From: Certhia americana
Lineage: Eukaryota; Chordata; Aves; Passeriformes; Certhiidae
Assembly (NCBI GenBank): GCA_018697195.1
Contig: CM031858.1
Coordinates: 83,591,410-83,655,409, forward strand
Direction: 5' to 3'
Length of the DNA: 64,000 nt
A program made the position numbers and the translations under genes. Below the pieces are notes generated by a model that saw only the letters and a list, made by a program, of their open reading frames with translations, ran no database searches and was not told the DNA's origin. Each line of letters begins with the position of its first letter. Position 1 is the stretch's first letter. Below are positions 52,341-64,000 of this stretch, in pieces.

Positions 52341-52355
52341 ACAGTAGAGGGCAGC
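52341..52355 (+). promoter_or_regulatory. CTCF-like motif ACAGTAGAGGGCAGC
   Basis: Fourteen of 15 positions agree with CCASYAGRKGGCRSY, only the first base deviating. It lies in a locally GC-richer spot (GAGGGCAGCGC) inside the gene desert and in the same orientation as the weaker motif 4.5 kb upstream. It could mark a domain boundary or be chance. Confidence 0.4.
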
Positions 52356-54006
52356 GCTTACACAATGCATGTGCATTCTCACCAAGTGTTAGCTACATAG
52401 TAGCACTTTTTTAAACATCAACTAGTGCATTGGCAGAACACTGCTAAAACAGGTTGCGATGTTGGTTTTGGACAGGTACAGACTTACAAGGCTGAAGTGC
52501 CCTGTCCAATGCCAGAGGTGTTGTGCGTGTGTGAGAAAGATAATAGGATCTAATCAAAAGTGCTTGACTGAAATGGGAAACATGCAGTTGCTAGAAAGAC
52601 AAAGTCCTAACTGTTTCAAGTACTGCAATTCTTGTACAAAGATATTCTCTGAAACTACCCTTTATTCATGGTTTCTCAAGCATATTGAGCAAAATGCTTC
52701 TATCATATCTGTAGTGACTTCATATATTTCTTCAGTGTAGTCATTTTCCAACTGACTGTATGTATGCATCCTTTGGAAATTCAAGTTATCAGAAACCTCA
52801 CAGGCCACAATTAGCTGGGAACAGGACCTTCTGCTGTCTTGCACCTTGCACAGTCTTTTCCAAGGACTACTACAGAGCTTTCTCACAAAGTATTCTTTCT
52901 TCAGAAACTGGCAGCCTGTCTACCATATATGCCTGTTTAGTGGTTCTCCAGCTTGACTCATCCAGGGGGTTGTGGAGGGAAGTGTGTGTTGAAATATCCT
53001 ACTTCGGCATTTTACAAATGAGATTTTATTGCTGACTTGAAATGCTATATTGTATCTGAAAAATATTACCCCATACTACAAAGGGGGACTGAAAATCTTG
53101 AAAGCAGAATAAAATTGTTTGAAATTGTAGAAACAAAATTTTCTAGTTCAACATGATTCAAAGTATTTGAGGGAGCTTCCATTTTGCTGGTTTTATCTTT
53201 TCAGGAACCCCAAACCCATTTTTAAGTACCCATTCTCTATCCTGCTTTGGTGGCTGAGAGAGATGGGTGTGAAATGAAACCCAGAATGCTGTCAGTCCTA
53301 TTCTCTGCTCTGCATTAAAGCACTTTGTTTTGTCTTCACAAGTAATCTTAGGTGTATTCTTTCACAACATGAGGGAGTGTATGAGTTTCCTGACACAGGA
53401 TTGTGCCTGAGGCATTTTTGCCACAGGTTGTTCTGTTTGGCAAACAAGATCATAGAGGGAAAAGTATGTAGAAGGGCACAAATATTTTACATTTCAGTTT
53501 TCCTGGAAGAGAATTTGAGATTTGAGGATCTGAGAAAACAGCTGTGAGCCTTATATACTGTGAGTGAGATCTGAGAGGCCTATTTTTTAATAGCAATATC
53601 CAAAAGAGTTATAATGGCTTCATATGTTGATTCAGTTCTATTGCATTTATAGAGGAGTGTTTATAAGAAAGAGTAAGGTGTTAGAAACGCTTTACTTGTA
53701 AGTGTTAAGGTAAGAATCTACCAGGTATCTCACTAGATGGAATTTTTGCACAAAGAACTTGGATGCCTCCATTGCTCAAATTGAAGTGCTAGGATTTCAA
53801 GAATTACAGATTATTTTGGGGAAATCAAAATTTCACTCCCATATAAACAGGAGACGTGGAATTTACATGATAAACCTAAACCTAGGCATCCAATGCCCTG
53901 GAGGCACCCTAGACCATCACTTCCAGCTGCTGCTTCTGCACAATATGCATCCCCTGTGAGTCCTGTGTTATAGGGAATTATCCCAGGCACTTCAAATACT
54001 CTAAAT

Positions 54007-54045
54007 ATCAGTGTGGAGGGCCTACTAAATTAGGTCCACACTGAT
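54007..54045. repeat. Short inverted repeat with compact loop
   Basis: ATCAGTGTGGA (54007-54017) pairs with TCCACACTGAT (54035-54045), and CCTA (54021-54024) pairs with TAGG (54031-54034), leaving a 3-base GGG bulge and a 6-base loop. It ends 45 bases before a CR1 copy. Confidence 0.75.
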
Positions 54046-54090
54046 TGCCTGGAAAAAAAATCTACAAAGACATCCCAAGATGGTGAGTCT

Positions 54091-54510
54091 CCACCTCAAA
54101 TCCACTGTTCAGCTCTGGGCCCTCACTACAAGCGGACATTGAGGTCCTGGAGCATGTCCAGAGAAGGGCAACAGAGCTGGTGAAGGGTCTGGAGCACCAG
54201 GTCTTATGAAGAGCAGCTGAGGGATCTGGGGTTGTTTAACCTGGAGAAAAGGAGGCTCAGTGGGAACTTTATTGCTCTCTACAGCTACCCAAAAGCCAGG
54301 TGGGGGTCAGGGTCTTCTCCCAGGTAGCAAGTAATAGGACAAGAAAAAGTGGCTGCCCAGGGAAGTCATGGAGCCACTATCCCTGAAGATATTTGAAAGA
54401 CAAGTAGATGTGGCAATTGGGGACATGGTTTAGTGGTAGACTTGGCAGTCCTGGGTTAACAGTGAACTTGATGACCTTAGAGGTCCTTTCCAACCTTAAT
54501 GATTCTATGG
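54091..54510 (+). repeat. CR1 LINE 3' part with internal deletion
   Basis: Runs from ACCTCAAATCCACTGTTC through GTTCAGCTCTGGGCCCTCAC, GGACATTGAGGTCCTGGAG, CAGAGAAGGGCAACAGAGC, GGGATCTGGGGTTGTTTAAC and GGAGGCTCAGTGGGAAC to GGGGACATGGTTTAGTGG and CCAACCTTAATGATTCTATG. Between AAGAAAAAGTGGC and TGCCCAGGGAAGTC, near 54354, the segment that normally carries the CTCAAGTTGC...GGAACAGGC block (about 90 bases by my recollection of the consensus) is missing. Same subfamily group as 6206-6393. The octamer tail is nearly lost. Confidence 0.9.
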
Positions 54511-57267
54511 ACATAAAATGCAGAGGTACACTAATGCAGAGACACTCAAAACTACTACAATTCACTTGAAAAATCTTGGTGCTTGCACAGATTCAACTGT
54601 CAAGACTATATATCTGTTACTGTTGGGACGAAGAGCTGCTAGGATGATAGCAAGGAAGTGTATGAACAAGAAAGATGTCATGGTTACAGAAAGAAAGCTG
54701 GATGACGGCAGCATAACCACAGAGGAGTTGTGTGTGTTGCCCAGTGGTAGGCTGACACTGAGTTGTTTTCTACAGCAGCATCAACGTGGGTTAGCAGCTC
54801 ATCAGAGAAAGCACAAAAGAGCTAGACAGCATGATCCAAAAAAAAAGCAAGAACACAAAAGGGTACTTTTTTAACCTCAGTTTCTTCTGCTTTATCACCT
54901 ACTTAACCGCAGCATAGTTTTGCATCTTTTTTGCAGGTTCCCAGGAGAGCAGCTGCTTTCCTGTAGAGTAACCTTGCCTACTTTCCTGGTACCTTTAGCT
55001 TCTCTCTGTTCAGCTCTCTTCTTTTACAGAGCCACATTCATCCCACGTATTTTGAATCTACCAACATCTGTCAATTGTTTCTAACAGACAGTCTAGAACA
55101 AGTCTTCATCTTGGGTCATTTCTCAGATAGACTTTCGGGTCATGTTTGCCCATTTATGGTGCTTTTGTCTTTTCTTTTACTTTTTCAAGTTTCAAAGGTG
55201 AGATTTTATCAATCAGATGTCCCACAGTTGTATAGTTATTGTGTGATTTAACTTCAAATAGGCTTATAAAATGCTGCAAGCAAATATAGGTCTTCTTGTT
55301 GTCATCTACTTCGCTTTGTGACATCTGTACACTTCCAAAGAAATCACTGGAATTTCATGACATGTTACAGATGTACCTTGGTATGTAGCCCATTACCAGG
55401 GTAATAAGACTGGGTTCACAGTTTGATTGATTCCTTCAGAGTGGTATCAGGTATTTTCTTACTTTTGGATGAATTCCTGTTCTTACAGTCACAACCACCC
55501 AATATCCATTTTGTCCCTTGGTGGGATCCCGATACACAGAAAGAATTTTCTACGGTCACCTAATGTGCACGTAACCTAACAGTTGTCTACTTTGACATGA
55601 AAAAGCAAATTTGAATGCAACCCATTTTGGCCAATCCTGAAAACATGTTCTACTACTGTAAAAGGTTTTCAAGCTACTTGTTGCCGTTGCACAGCTGCTG
55701 CCAAGACAGAGAGCAGATTTGTTCCTTGCCCAGACAGCTACTTAGTGCTTCCTTATAGACAACAGCTTCCCAAGTGCTACAAACCCCCTGTGCTAATTCT
55801 ACAAAGCCGTCTTCTCTAGAGAGCCATAGACTGGAGCCTGGCCCAGGGAGTGTAACAGTGTATGAAGGTGTGGGTTAGTGCAAGGTTACTCCAAACTAAG
55901 AGAATTAGGTGGTCCTTCTAACTATGGGTGCGAGGACTACAACATACATCACCAATGCTCCCATACCAAATACAGTTGACTCAGAGTCCTGTGTTATAAC
56001 TCTGGTAGGTAGATACAGTATTTTGTCATTACAGCTGCTCTTCTAGCGAGGAATTTCAGAGCCAAGTTTCCCACTACAAAAGTCAGAGATACACAAAGTC
56101 TGATAAACTGTATCTCTCACATGTGTCCATTCTTACATCCTATGCTGAACTTAGTTGTGGAGGAGAAGCTCATCAGCTGCACGATAATAGTAACTCCCTG
56201 CACTTTATAATTCAAGAAACTGTTTATTTTTGCATAGAGTATAGGGGAAATGAAGAATACCTCAGAAATTACTTGAAAGGAGGCACTGCTATCCATTATA
56301 TGGTGTGAAGGCCCACAAATAACAAACAGAGGCAAGGTGCATAATCCCAAATATTTAGTTGATTCAGCAGATGAAACAGCTTGTTGTGGAGCCTTTACCT
56401 CTATGTGTATGAGCAGTCTGGATGTATATGCATAATTCATGTGTGTCCTATGTATAATTGTATAATTCAACAGTGTCCTACTTTGAAACATCAATATAGA
56501 ACAATATTGATGATATTCTCTGAATAGCTTTGAGTTGATAAAAAAGGTACTGTATTAGGGCATTATATTGTTTTATTTCTATTGCTCATGGATTATTTAT
56601 CTGAATTCATATTAATACCTATTTTTTCTTTAATTTTATCCATCTCTGCTTCATCCTGCAAAAACCGTTATCAAAATTTTCTTTGTGCTGCTTCAGATAA
56701 GTAGAGTTTTTTTACTCCAAGTCGTTAAGGAACTCTGCTTTTCATTTTCACATTAAAACAGCATCAGAATTAAAAAAAGGCTTTCATTTTCCAAGATGTG
56801 GTGCATACTGCCTCAATTCATTGGTGCATTCACACTAGAATTTAAGTTGGTGTCTAAGCAGTGTTGTTAATACTACAGCTTAATAAATTCTTAAGGAAAT
56901 TTAGAGAAATTTAGAATAATTTGGGAAATTATTTATGTTTTAGCCCATGAGAATTCATACCTGTTTTCTTAAAGTCTGTTACGTAAATTCCATGTTTGAA
57001 GCTGGAAACTAGATATGAGCTAAATCTGTGTCACATTTTAAAGAACATTTCTTTGCTTTTTGTGCTCTATGCAAGCTCTGTAACTTCATTTCTTCATGAC
57101 TAAATGTTGCTTCTAATCATAAATATCATACTAAACTTAAACAGAGTGAAGAAAAAAAATTCTCTGAAGAGCTCACCTTTACAATGTCTAACCAGAGATT
57201 TTGGCCCAGATCATCAACTAGATCATCATAAAGTTGTCTCCCTGGCCTTAAACAACAGTTTATGTGT

Positions 57268-57301
57268 TCTAAGCACTTCTCATTTTAGAGAAGTGCTTGG
57301 A
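57268..57301. repeat. Short hairpin, AAGCACTTCTC stem
   Basis: AAGCACTTCT (57271-57280) and AGAAGTGCTT (57289-57298) are exact reverse complements separated by 8 bases, and the pairing extends three bases outward with one G-T wobble. Too short for a typical pre-microRNA. Confidence 0.7.
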
Positions 57302-57369
57302 GAGATTTTAAAGAGATTTTACCCTATCCATCTTCAATAAACCCTATCCATTCAAGAACTTATCCATAA

Positions 57370-57663
<294 letters not shown>

Positions 57664-60080
57664 TAACAAATACAGAACAGTCAGGGTTAGATCCCATTAT
57701 TTTCATGCTAATCTGAAGTCCTTTTGAGATTTTAGAATTTTTCTGGAACATTTTACAGTATATGTTGGCAAGGTGACTTTTTTTTTCATAGCAAATGTGT
57801 TTGTTTTTTTCAAAGAAGCCCATGAATGTCAAAGTTATCAGTTCCCAAAAGAAAATGGTGTGGAGTTTCTCAGTTGGTCTTGGAAGACTTATGAAATAGG
57901 TATTTGCTATGAAAAAATGATTGTTAAAAACAAGTGGGTTCATTTAAGAGGCAGTGAGAAGCAAAATCATGCATGCCACCACACTGATGTAGCCTGGGAC
58001 TCTGTGATTGTGAAATCATCATAGCTCCCCATCACTATCGTGGCTGCCTCATGAAGTGAATTAGTTTTATTCTTTCTTGCTCTTCCATACAAGGCTGGTT
58101 AAAATGGTGGGCCAGTATTAATATTTACCTGTCTAACTTGCTGATTTCAAAAGATCTGGACACTTCAAAATCACTGAAAAATCCTCATCCTTTTATTAGC
58201 ATGAAGAGATTCTGATTCTGGCAAAGAACTAACTTAGCCTTTCTCCCTAATAGCTTAATAACTATTTGTTTTTCCTCTCTCCTTTATGATTTTGTGCTTT
58301 TAGATTCTGCTTTCTTGTTATCTATAATGATAACAATTCAGTGAATTTCCTGACTTTTCTGCTGCCCTCCATCCAGTCACCTCTGCTCCTCTCTTGTGGT
58401 TATATTTGGAAAATAGGCAGTCACCTGTAGTTATGGGCTGCTGTTGACAGGGAATGGAAAGATGCAACAAAGTCCTGAATCTCCATAATCTGATAAAGCT
58501 GAACTCAAATCTGTCACATGCAACTCTAAATTGCATGTAAATGTCACAGACTAATAAAAAAAGCAAATGCATCTTAGCTCAGATCATTGAGAGACTTCAT
58601 TCAGGTATCAGAATTCAAGAGCAAAAATAACAAGCATGACTGTGATCTGAAGAAAACACATCAGTTACTTCCTATTACTTTACACAGATGTTGCTGTGGA
58701 TGTAGTTTACAGTGGAGGAATTTTCTTCATTTTTAGTGTTTAGCAAGAACAGGGTTCTCATTCTATGCTAATGGATACTTTCCAGAACCAGGACAGAATC
58801 TTCTGACCTTTTTGAAGAAAGTTGTGTAGGAATAAACTAGAAAGCATAATCATATCCAGAGATTGCAGAGCAGGTTTTTTCACCCTTTGCCTGAGCTTTA
58901 TGATACATTTCCCTGAGGAGATAGTATCCCTGACTGTAAAATTATAATAGGGCTATGGTCCTATTTGTGGAGTAAGGTAGTGTTCACTGAGCTAAGGTGG
59001 AACATTCTAGTCCCTCATGAAACTACATTTGTTATACGTGAAGGCCTATAGTCCTTCATGCTATAGAAAGGACATTGATGTAGACATGATCTCATCCTTA
59101 CCATTTCTAAAATGGTGGCCCCTTTCTTGGTGTCTTTTCTCATTCTAGAGCAATGATTTTAATAATTTCTTATAAAGTAGCAAGTGATTGCATGTGGTGG
59201 ATGTTTTATAACTGCTGTCTAAAACATATGGTCAGAGTCCTGGAGACAACTGTAGGTATCAAATTGAGTCTCTTGTGTACTGCTAACCTGGTCTAATAAA
59301 TACTCCTGTCAAAAATATCAGCAATGTCAGATAGACCAGGAACCATGCAACCATTTCTGCACTGTATTTCTATTGCATGGTGTTCCCACAGGATGTGCGG
59401 CAAAATCCTGTATAAGAGTATCAAGTGTTCTGAAGGCAATAGGATTGTATAGGATATGAAACAGTAGAAATAATGTTTTCTCATCTTTAAATATGAATAG
59501 TATTTTATATATATCAAGCTTTATTGATGTATTTTTAATCTATTTTTATTTCCAGGTAATCCCAAAGTGAAGACAGAAAATTATATTTTAAAGTCCCCTA
59601 ATTCGATTAAATTCTGGCAGATTTGTTTACCTTTTGTATAGGAAGAAATTTTTGTGTATTGTTTTGTCTAGTGTCTATTGCTACCTGGAAAATACAAACC
59701 GAGTTGCATCTCAGGTTGCATGGAAGTCCATTGGTTCCACCATAGTTAATCTAAGATAGTGCTAGATTGTGTTTGATTTTTGAGAGAATAACTTTCTTGA
59801 TTATTGAGAGAATTGAGAAGCAACTTTCAGCAAGTTGCTTTGAACATTTCAAAAGTTATCTCTAGGTAAAAAAAAATGTTTTTAGGTGAAGAGTGTGTGA
59901 ACAAAAATGTCTGTGGTCAGTTCTGTGTCAGCCATGAGAACTGGGCATCTAAAGCAGAGGTGACAGTCCCAAAAAAACTACTTTGAGGAGGCTTGAAAGC
60001 CAAATCTCCACAGGGCTTTATGTTCTTGAAAGCATTTGACAGGTCTCCACACGTACTGTGCAGGTCAGTTGTGAAACAGC

Positions 60081-60131
60081 TGTGTGTAAGAGTGTGTGTG
60101 GTGTTTCTGTGTCTCTGTGTCTCTGTGTGTG
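60081..60131. repeat. (GT)n/(GTGTCT)n microsatellite
   Basis: Imperfect GTGTGT followed by three or so TCTGTG/TCTCTGTG units, for example CTGTGTCTCTGTGTCTCTGT. Confidence 0.8.
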
Positions 60132-63100
60132 CCCAATAAAGGCTGGAGAAGCTCTTCAGGAAGATTTACCACCATTAATCTTGAGGGGGCTGATTTTAAT
60201 ACTGTGGAATATTGCAAATTATTAATATTCTTTGCAGCCAATGGGCATAAGTGTTTGTGAAGAAAGCAGTGAGTGGGAAAAAGAGAGAATGTTTAGGAAT
60301 ATGAGATCATGTTTTAAAAGTCCTTTTTTTCCCTGTCTTTGTGTGACTGCAGATACATAGCAAAATGTGGAAGCTGACTCAGTAGAAGGACTTAGGACAT
60401 TTTTCTCAATTACAGTTGGTCCTCAGATTTCTTTCAAAGCAGAATAAAAAACTATTACAATTTAGAGAATGCCAGTCCTTTTTAACTGGATAACTGAGAG
60501 CCTCAGTGTCTGATAGTGAGGAAGACGGAAATGTATGAAGACATGCAGACACTTTAAATACAGAACAAAAATAAAATAATGCAGAAGTGGGTGTTTGTGG
60601 CAATCCTTATTGCATTATTCTCTTATTTATGACTTACTAACATTGGTAGTTAAAACCATATTAAGAACAAGAAGTTAATTTTCAAGTATTCAAAGTCTTG
60701 AAACTTGTCTGTACTAGATTTCTTTGTTAAGTAATGCTGAAAATGATGCTGTAGCAGTTCCATATTTTGACATAAACATTTTGTGTACGTACACACACAC
60801 ACAAATGTAGACAAACATATGTGAATGTATTATTAACAGCCCTTCTCAAAGCTGTTCTGAGTGTGCCTTGCAAAGATGGTTAAATGTCACAGAATGAGAT
60901 TTTAACCTTTACCAGTGCTGGCTTTGTGTGTGTAGTGAGTAAAAGGAGCAATGTTGCATTCCCTGATTTGGAGGCTAATTAAAAATGTGTGCCTTTACAC
61001 CCATGCTTAAATTCACTTATGCTTAATCTGAATAGAGAAAATCTAAACATGGAAGATGGAGGACCTCTACTTAAGCATTTGTCTCGGTCTGTTTATTTTC
61101 TGATGGTGTAGACAACATGAGAAAGGACCATGAGAGAGAAAGAGAAGATCAAACGCAAATTTGTCAGTCTGGAAGTTCTGCTGTGCTTCTCGGGCCAAAA
61201 GAGAGTAAATAGTTATTCTAATTCAGACAGCGTTTCAGATTCCTCAGAATTTTCTGTCCTGAGGTCAGTGGTATTATCTGAATAATCAATATGCCTTCTC
61301 TGTTACATCTAGTGCTTGTTTTTCTCCAGTACAGGCTTCTCCAGGCTTGTACGTGTGTCAAAACATTTGTAAGAAGTAGCTTTTTCAGAGCCACTTAAGG
61401 GCTTTCGGTGAAGGATTACAAAGTGCACCAATGGTGAAAGACCCTTTCAAGAGTTGACTGAAGACTTACTGGAAATACTGAAAGATAGGGACAATAAACC
61501 ACAGAGCCAAAAGACACAAAATCCACAGAAAGAACTAACATCCCTTAACAAAGGGATTAGATCCTCAGCAAAAACAACGGGAACTAAGCATCCAAATCCC
61601 TGACATTGCTGTGCAAATCTCAGTCACAGAGGGTATACAAGCCCCTAGGGAATATGAGATGACAACTAAGCAAGACACTAGACCATTTCCCCTAATAAGA
61701 CTGTAGAAAGTTGTTTATCCTGAAGTGGGACAGAAAGATACCAATTCTTGAAATGTCTGACTTACACAGAAACTTCTACACTTCTAGCTTTCTATATTTT
61801 CCTCATGTACAAATCATCAGTCCCAGACTTTTAAAAGAGATGCTTTCATACAATCACTTCCTCCATATCCATTAAATTTATACCTAGTATGTGCATGTGC
61901 AAAATTAAAGCTTATATTGAGGTGGATGAAGGTTGCAGGCCTTTTCTTCTTCTCCATTTGGAGATACACATTTACAAGCCAGTAAATATTGTAGATGAAA
62001 ACATAGCCACTTTTACCAATTCGGCTTATTATGTCCTATCAAATTATTATGTACCCTGTAAAAATATTTGCAGATTTGTTACTGGTTACAAAGGCTGTGT
62101 TGTTCTATGCTTGAGAAGGATTGCAATTAGATCTTTCAGAACTCCAGTTGTGTAGTGCAAAGAGTGATGTGACATTAGGTACAAATGTAGGAACTGTTTT
62201 TGTGCAATGCAGTGCAGTATCACTGCTGTATCTTGAACAGAAACCTAAATTCCTTTCAAACTAACTGATGAAAACAGATTGCATTTTAAACTGTTTAGTG
62301 CTGCAAAGACAGATGCCATTGCTCAAGTAAGTTCAGGTTTGTTGCTTTATGAATAAAAGCATTTTTTGCACATGGCATAATTAATGCACAATAATCTACA
62401 AATATGGGAGCTACATTTAAAATGGGTGGATTCTCAGTTGGATAACTCAGCATAGTTTTCTCTATTATATGGATTGGTTAAGAGCTAGAACCTCTGGCTC
62501 TAATGAGAGGAAGTTGTGTCTTAGAAATCCTCTAGAGAAATTCAAATTGTTAAAAAAATGTAAGAGTGTTTTACACTTCTTCATACTGATAGATCAAGCT
62601 GAGGACATTTATGAAGAAAAAAACCCCAAAACTAAACAATAAGGAGGAAAAGTATTTTTAAAGTTGGTTTCAAGTTTCAGTTTCTCCGAACATTTCAGTG
62701 AAGAATAAAAATCACTAGAACTGAAAGTCCAAGTGCAAGGGAAATGCTTGTATCCCAACTATAAAAAACCCCTTATTTCACCTAACTAAAACAACAATTA
62801 TTGTGTTTTCAAATATTTATTTCACATTAAGAAGTCCTTACAATTGTTTAAAAAAATCTATTTTTTCCCTAAAATTAAAAGATAGTATTCCCTGAAATCT
62901 TAAGGAGGGAAAATTTTCATGTAGAAGAACTAACAGAAGTAGTAATTAAAAAATAAGTGTGTGACACACTCAGTATAAGGTCTAGCCCAATTCTACTGGA
63001 TGCAATAGCATTGCTCTTGATAGTAAAGACAGAATTCTTACCATCATGTCCATCCTGTAACTAGTACAACTTCATTTAATCTGAATCCTTCTAGATTCAT

Positions 63101-64000
63101 GAGATGCATGGTATGGTGATCTGGTTATTGCTATTTTCTAATTTTCTGACTCTTTTATCATTCCACACTACCCTAAAGAGAATTAACCCACACATCCTTC
63201 CCTGCTCCAAATATCCTTTCACTTGATGCTGTACATATGATATAAAGTATATGTTAAAAAGTTTATGAAAGACAGTTTTTATTAAATAGTCTCTTTTCCC
63301 TCAAGTGGAAACCAGTGGACAAATACTTTAGTTCATGGGACAACTTTTGCTTTCCATCTCTTAAATGCCTTGCTGAATCATAGGTGGTGTTAAACTGTAC
63401 TTGGGGTTTATAAAGCAATCAAATTTTGAGTCACTAGAAATGATTTTCGGAACTGTTGCTTTGAGAACAGATCCAAAAATTGACAGCTAGATGAACAGGA
63501 ACAGAGCTGGTTTCCGGTATGTAGTAAAACCTCTGAAAAACAGTGCTGCTGTGAGAGACATGGTTTCCTGGGTAGAATTCAGCTGGTTATCCTCCTGCAG
63601 TCATCTAAAGCCTTCTGAAAGTATAGGCTTCTAAAGCAGAGGATTTACACCATGCACAACTCACTACATTTGCATCTTGTTTCACAGAATTTCGCTTCAG
63701 AACCAGCAGGCTTTAGAAGTTTAATGATTTGAAGTCGTTTTGTGTAAAGTAGTTGTTAGTATGTGACCATGGTTTTAATATGATCACTTTGCTATGCACA
63801 GTAAATAATCATGTCTTAAACTGTTCTATTTCTTTCTAAATATCTCTAAATAGTATCTATATATTTTTGTATGTATAGCTACTAAACTCTTCCAAAAATA
63901 TGCATTATGCTGAGTGGATTGATCATAAAGAAACATTTTGATATGGGAAAATAGGTACAATAGAGCACTTATCATAACTCTAGCTAAAGTTCATATTTTT

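Larger units (their letters stand above)
46437..54006. other. Intergenic DNA
   Basis: No exon I can defend in 7.5 kb. Two CTCF-like motifs (47807, 52341) and a T19 run (51693-51711) are the only features noted. Several plus-strand frames of 60-115 codons occur but show no domains, no splice logic and no codon bias visible by eye. Confidence 0.5.

Noticed and set aside
54518..54874. 118-codon basic plus-strand frame beginning at the end of a CR1 copy
   Set aside because: Starts 8 bases after the CR1 tail, no recognisable domain, no splice context, lysine-rich end due to an A run.
59293..64000. Possible ZPBP exons on the minus strand near the right edge
   Set aside because: No minus-strand frame showed recognisable ZPBP-like sequence with splice sites; the expectation came only from mammalian synteny.

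Overview
This looks like vertebrate nuclear DNA from a bird, most likely a songbird or another neoavian. The evidence is several CR1 LINE fragments with the avian 3' end (a repeated GATTCTGTGA-type tail), a TG...CA solo LTR of the kind common in passerine genomes plus a decayed relative, AT-rich intergenic DNA, and one exon that reads as the end of VWC2 (brorin). Nothing bacterial, viral-genomic or plasmid-like is present: no operons, ribosome binding sites or CRISPR arrays. Almost all short open frames are chance.

Layout. Bases 1-7756 are the 3' part of the last intron of VWC2 (+ strand). It holds an old CR1 copy (about 1965-2450) and two younger CR1 tails (4580-4639, 6206-6393). The terminal coding exon is 7757-7908, entered through a clear polypyrimidine-CAG acceptor and followed by a 3'UTR with poly(A) signals at 8021 and 8202. 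From about 8.23 kb to the end (roughly 56 kb) I find no exon I can defend. That stretch is a gene desert with an LTR pair of one family (10402-10948 decayed, 14497-15071 well preserved), an LTR on the minus strand (23100-23560), CR1 copies at 12080, 27511, 28697, 43130 and 54091, a weak U6 snRNA pseudogene (19080), a possible further LTR (about 41465-42080), microsatellites and homopolymers. All clear CR1 copies lie on the + strand.

Most worth a second look: a roughly 100-bp near-perfect palindrome flanked by TA (44297-44396), which could be a MITE or a hairpin RNA locus; a 10-N assembly gap flanked by the same 40-base sequence on both sides (36478-36585), almost certainly an assembly duplication; a (GA)n-G18-(GA)n tract (46379-46436); two CTCF-like motifs in the desert (47807, 52341); and an AATAAA/A16 pair that could be a retrocopy tail (35304-35342). 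I see no convincing previously undescribed gene system here. The palindrome is the best candidate for something unannotated.
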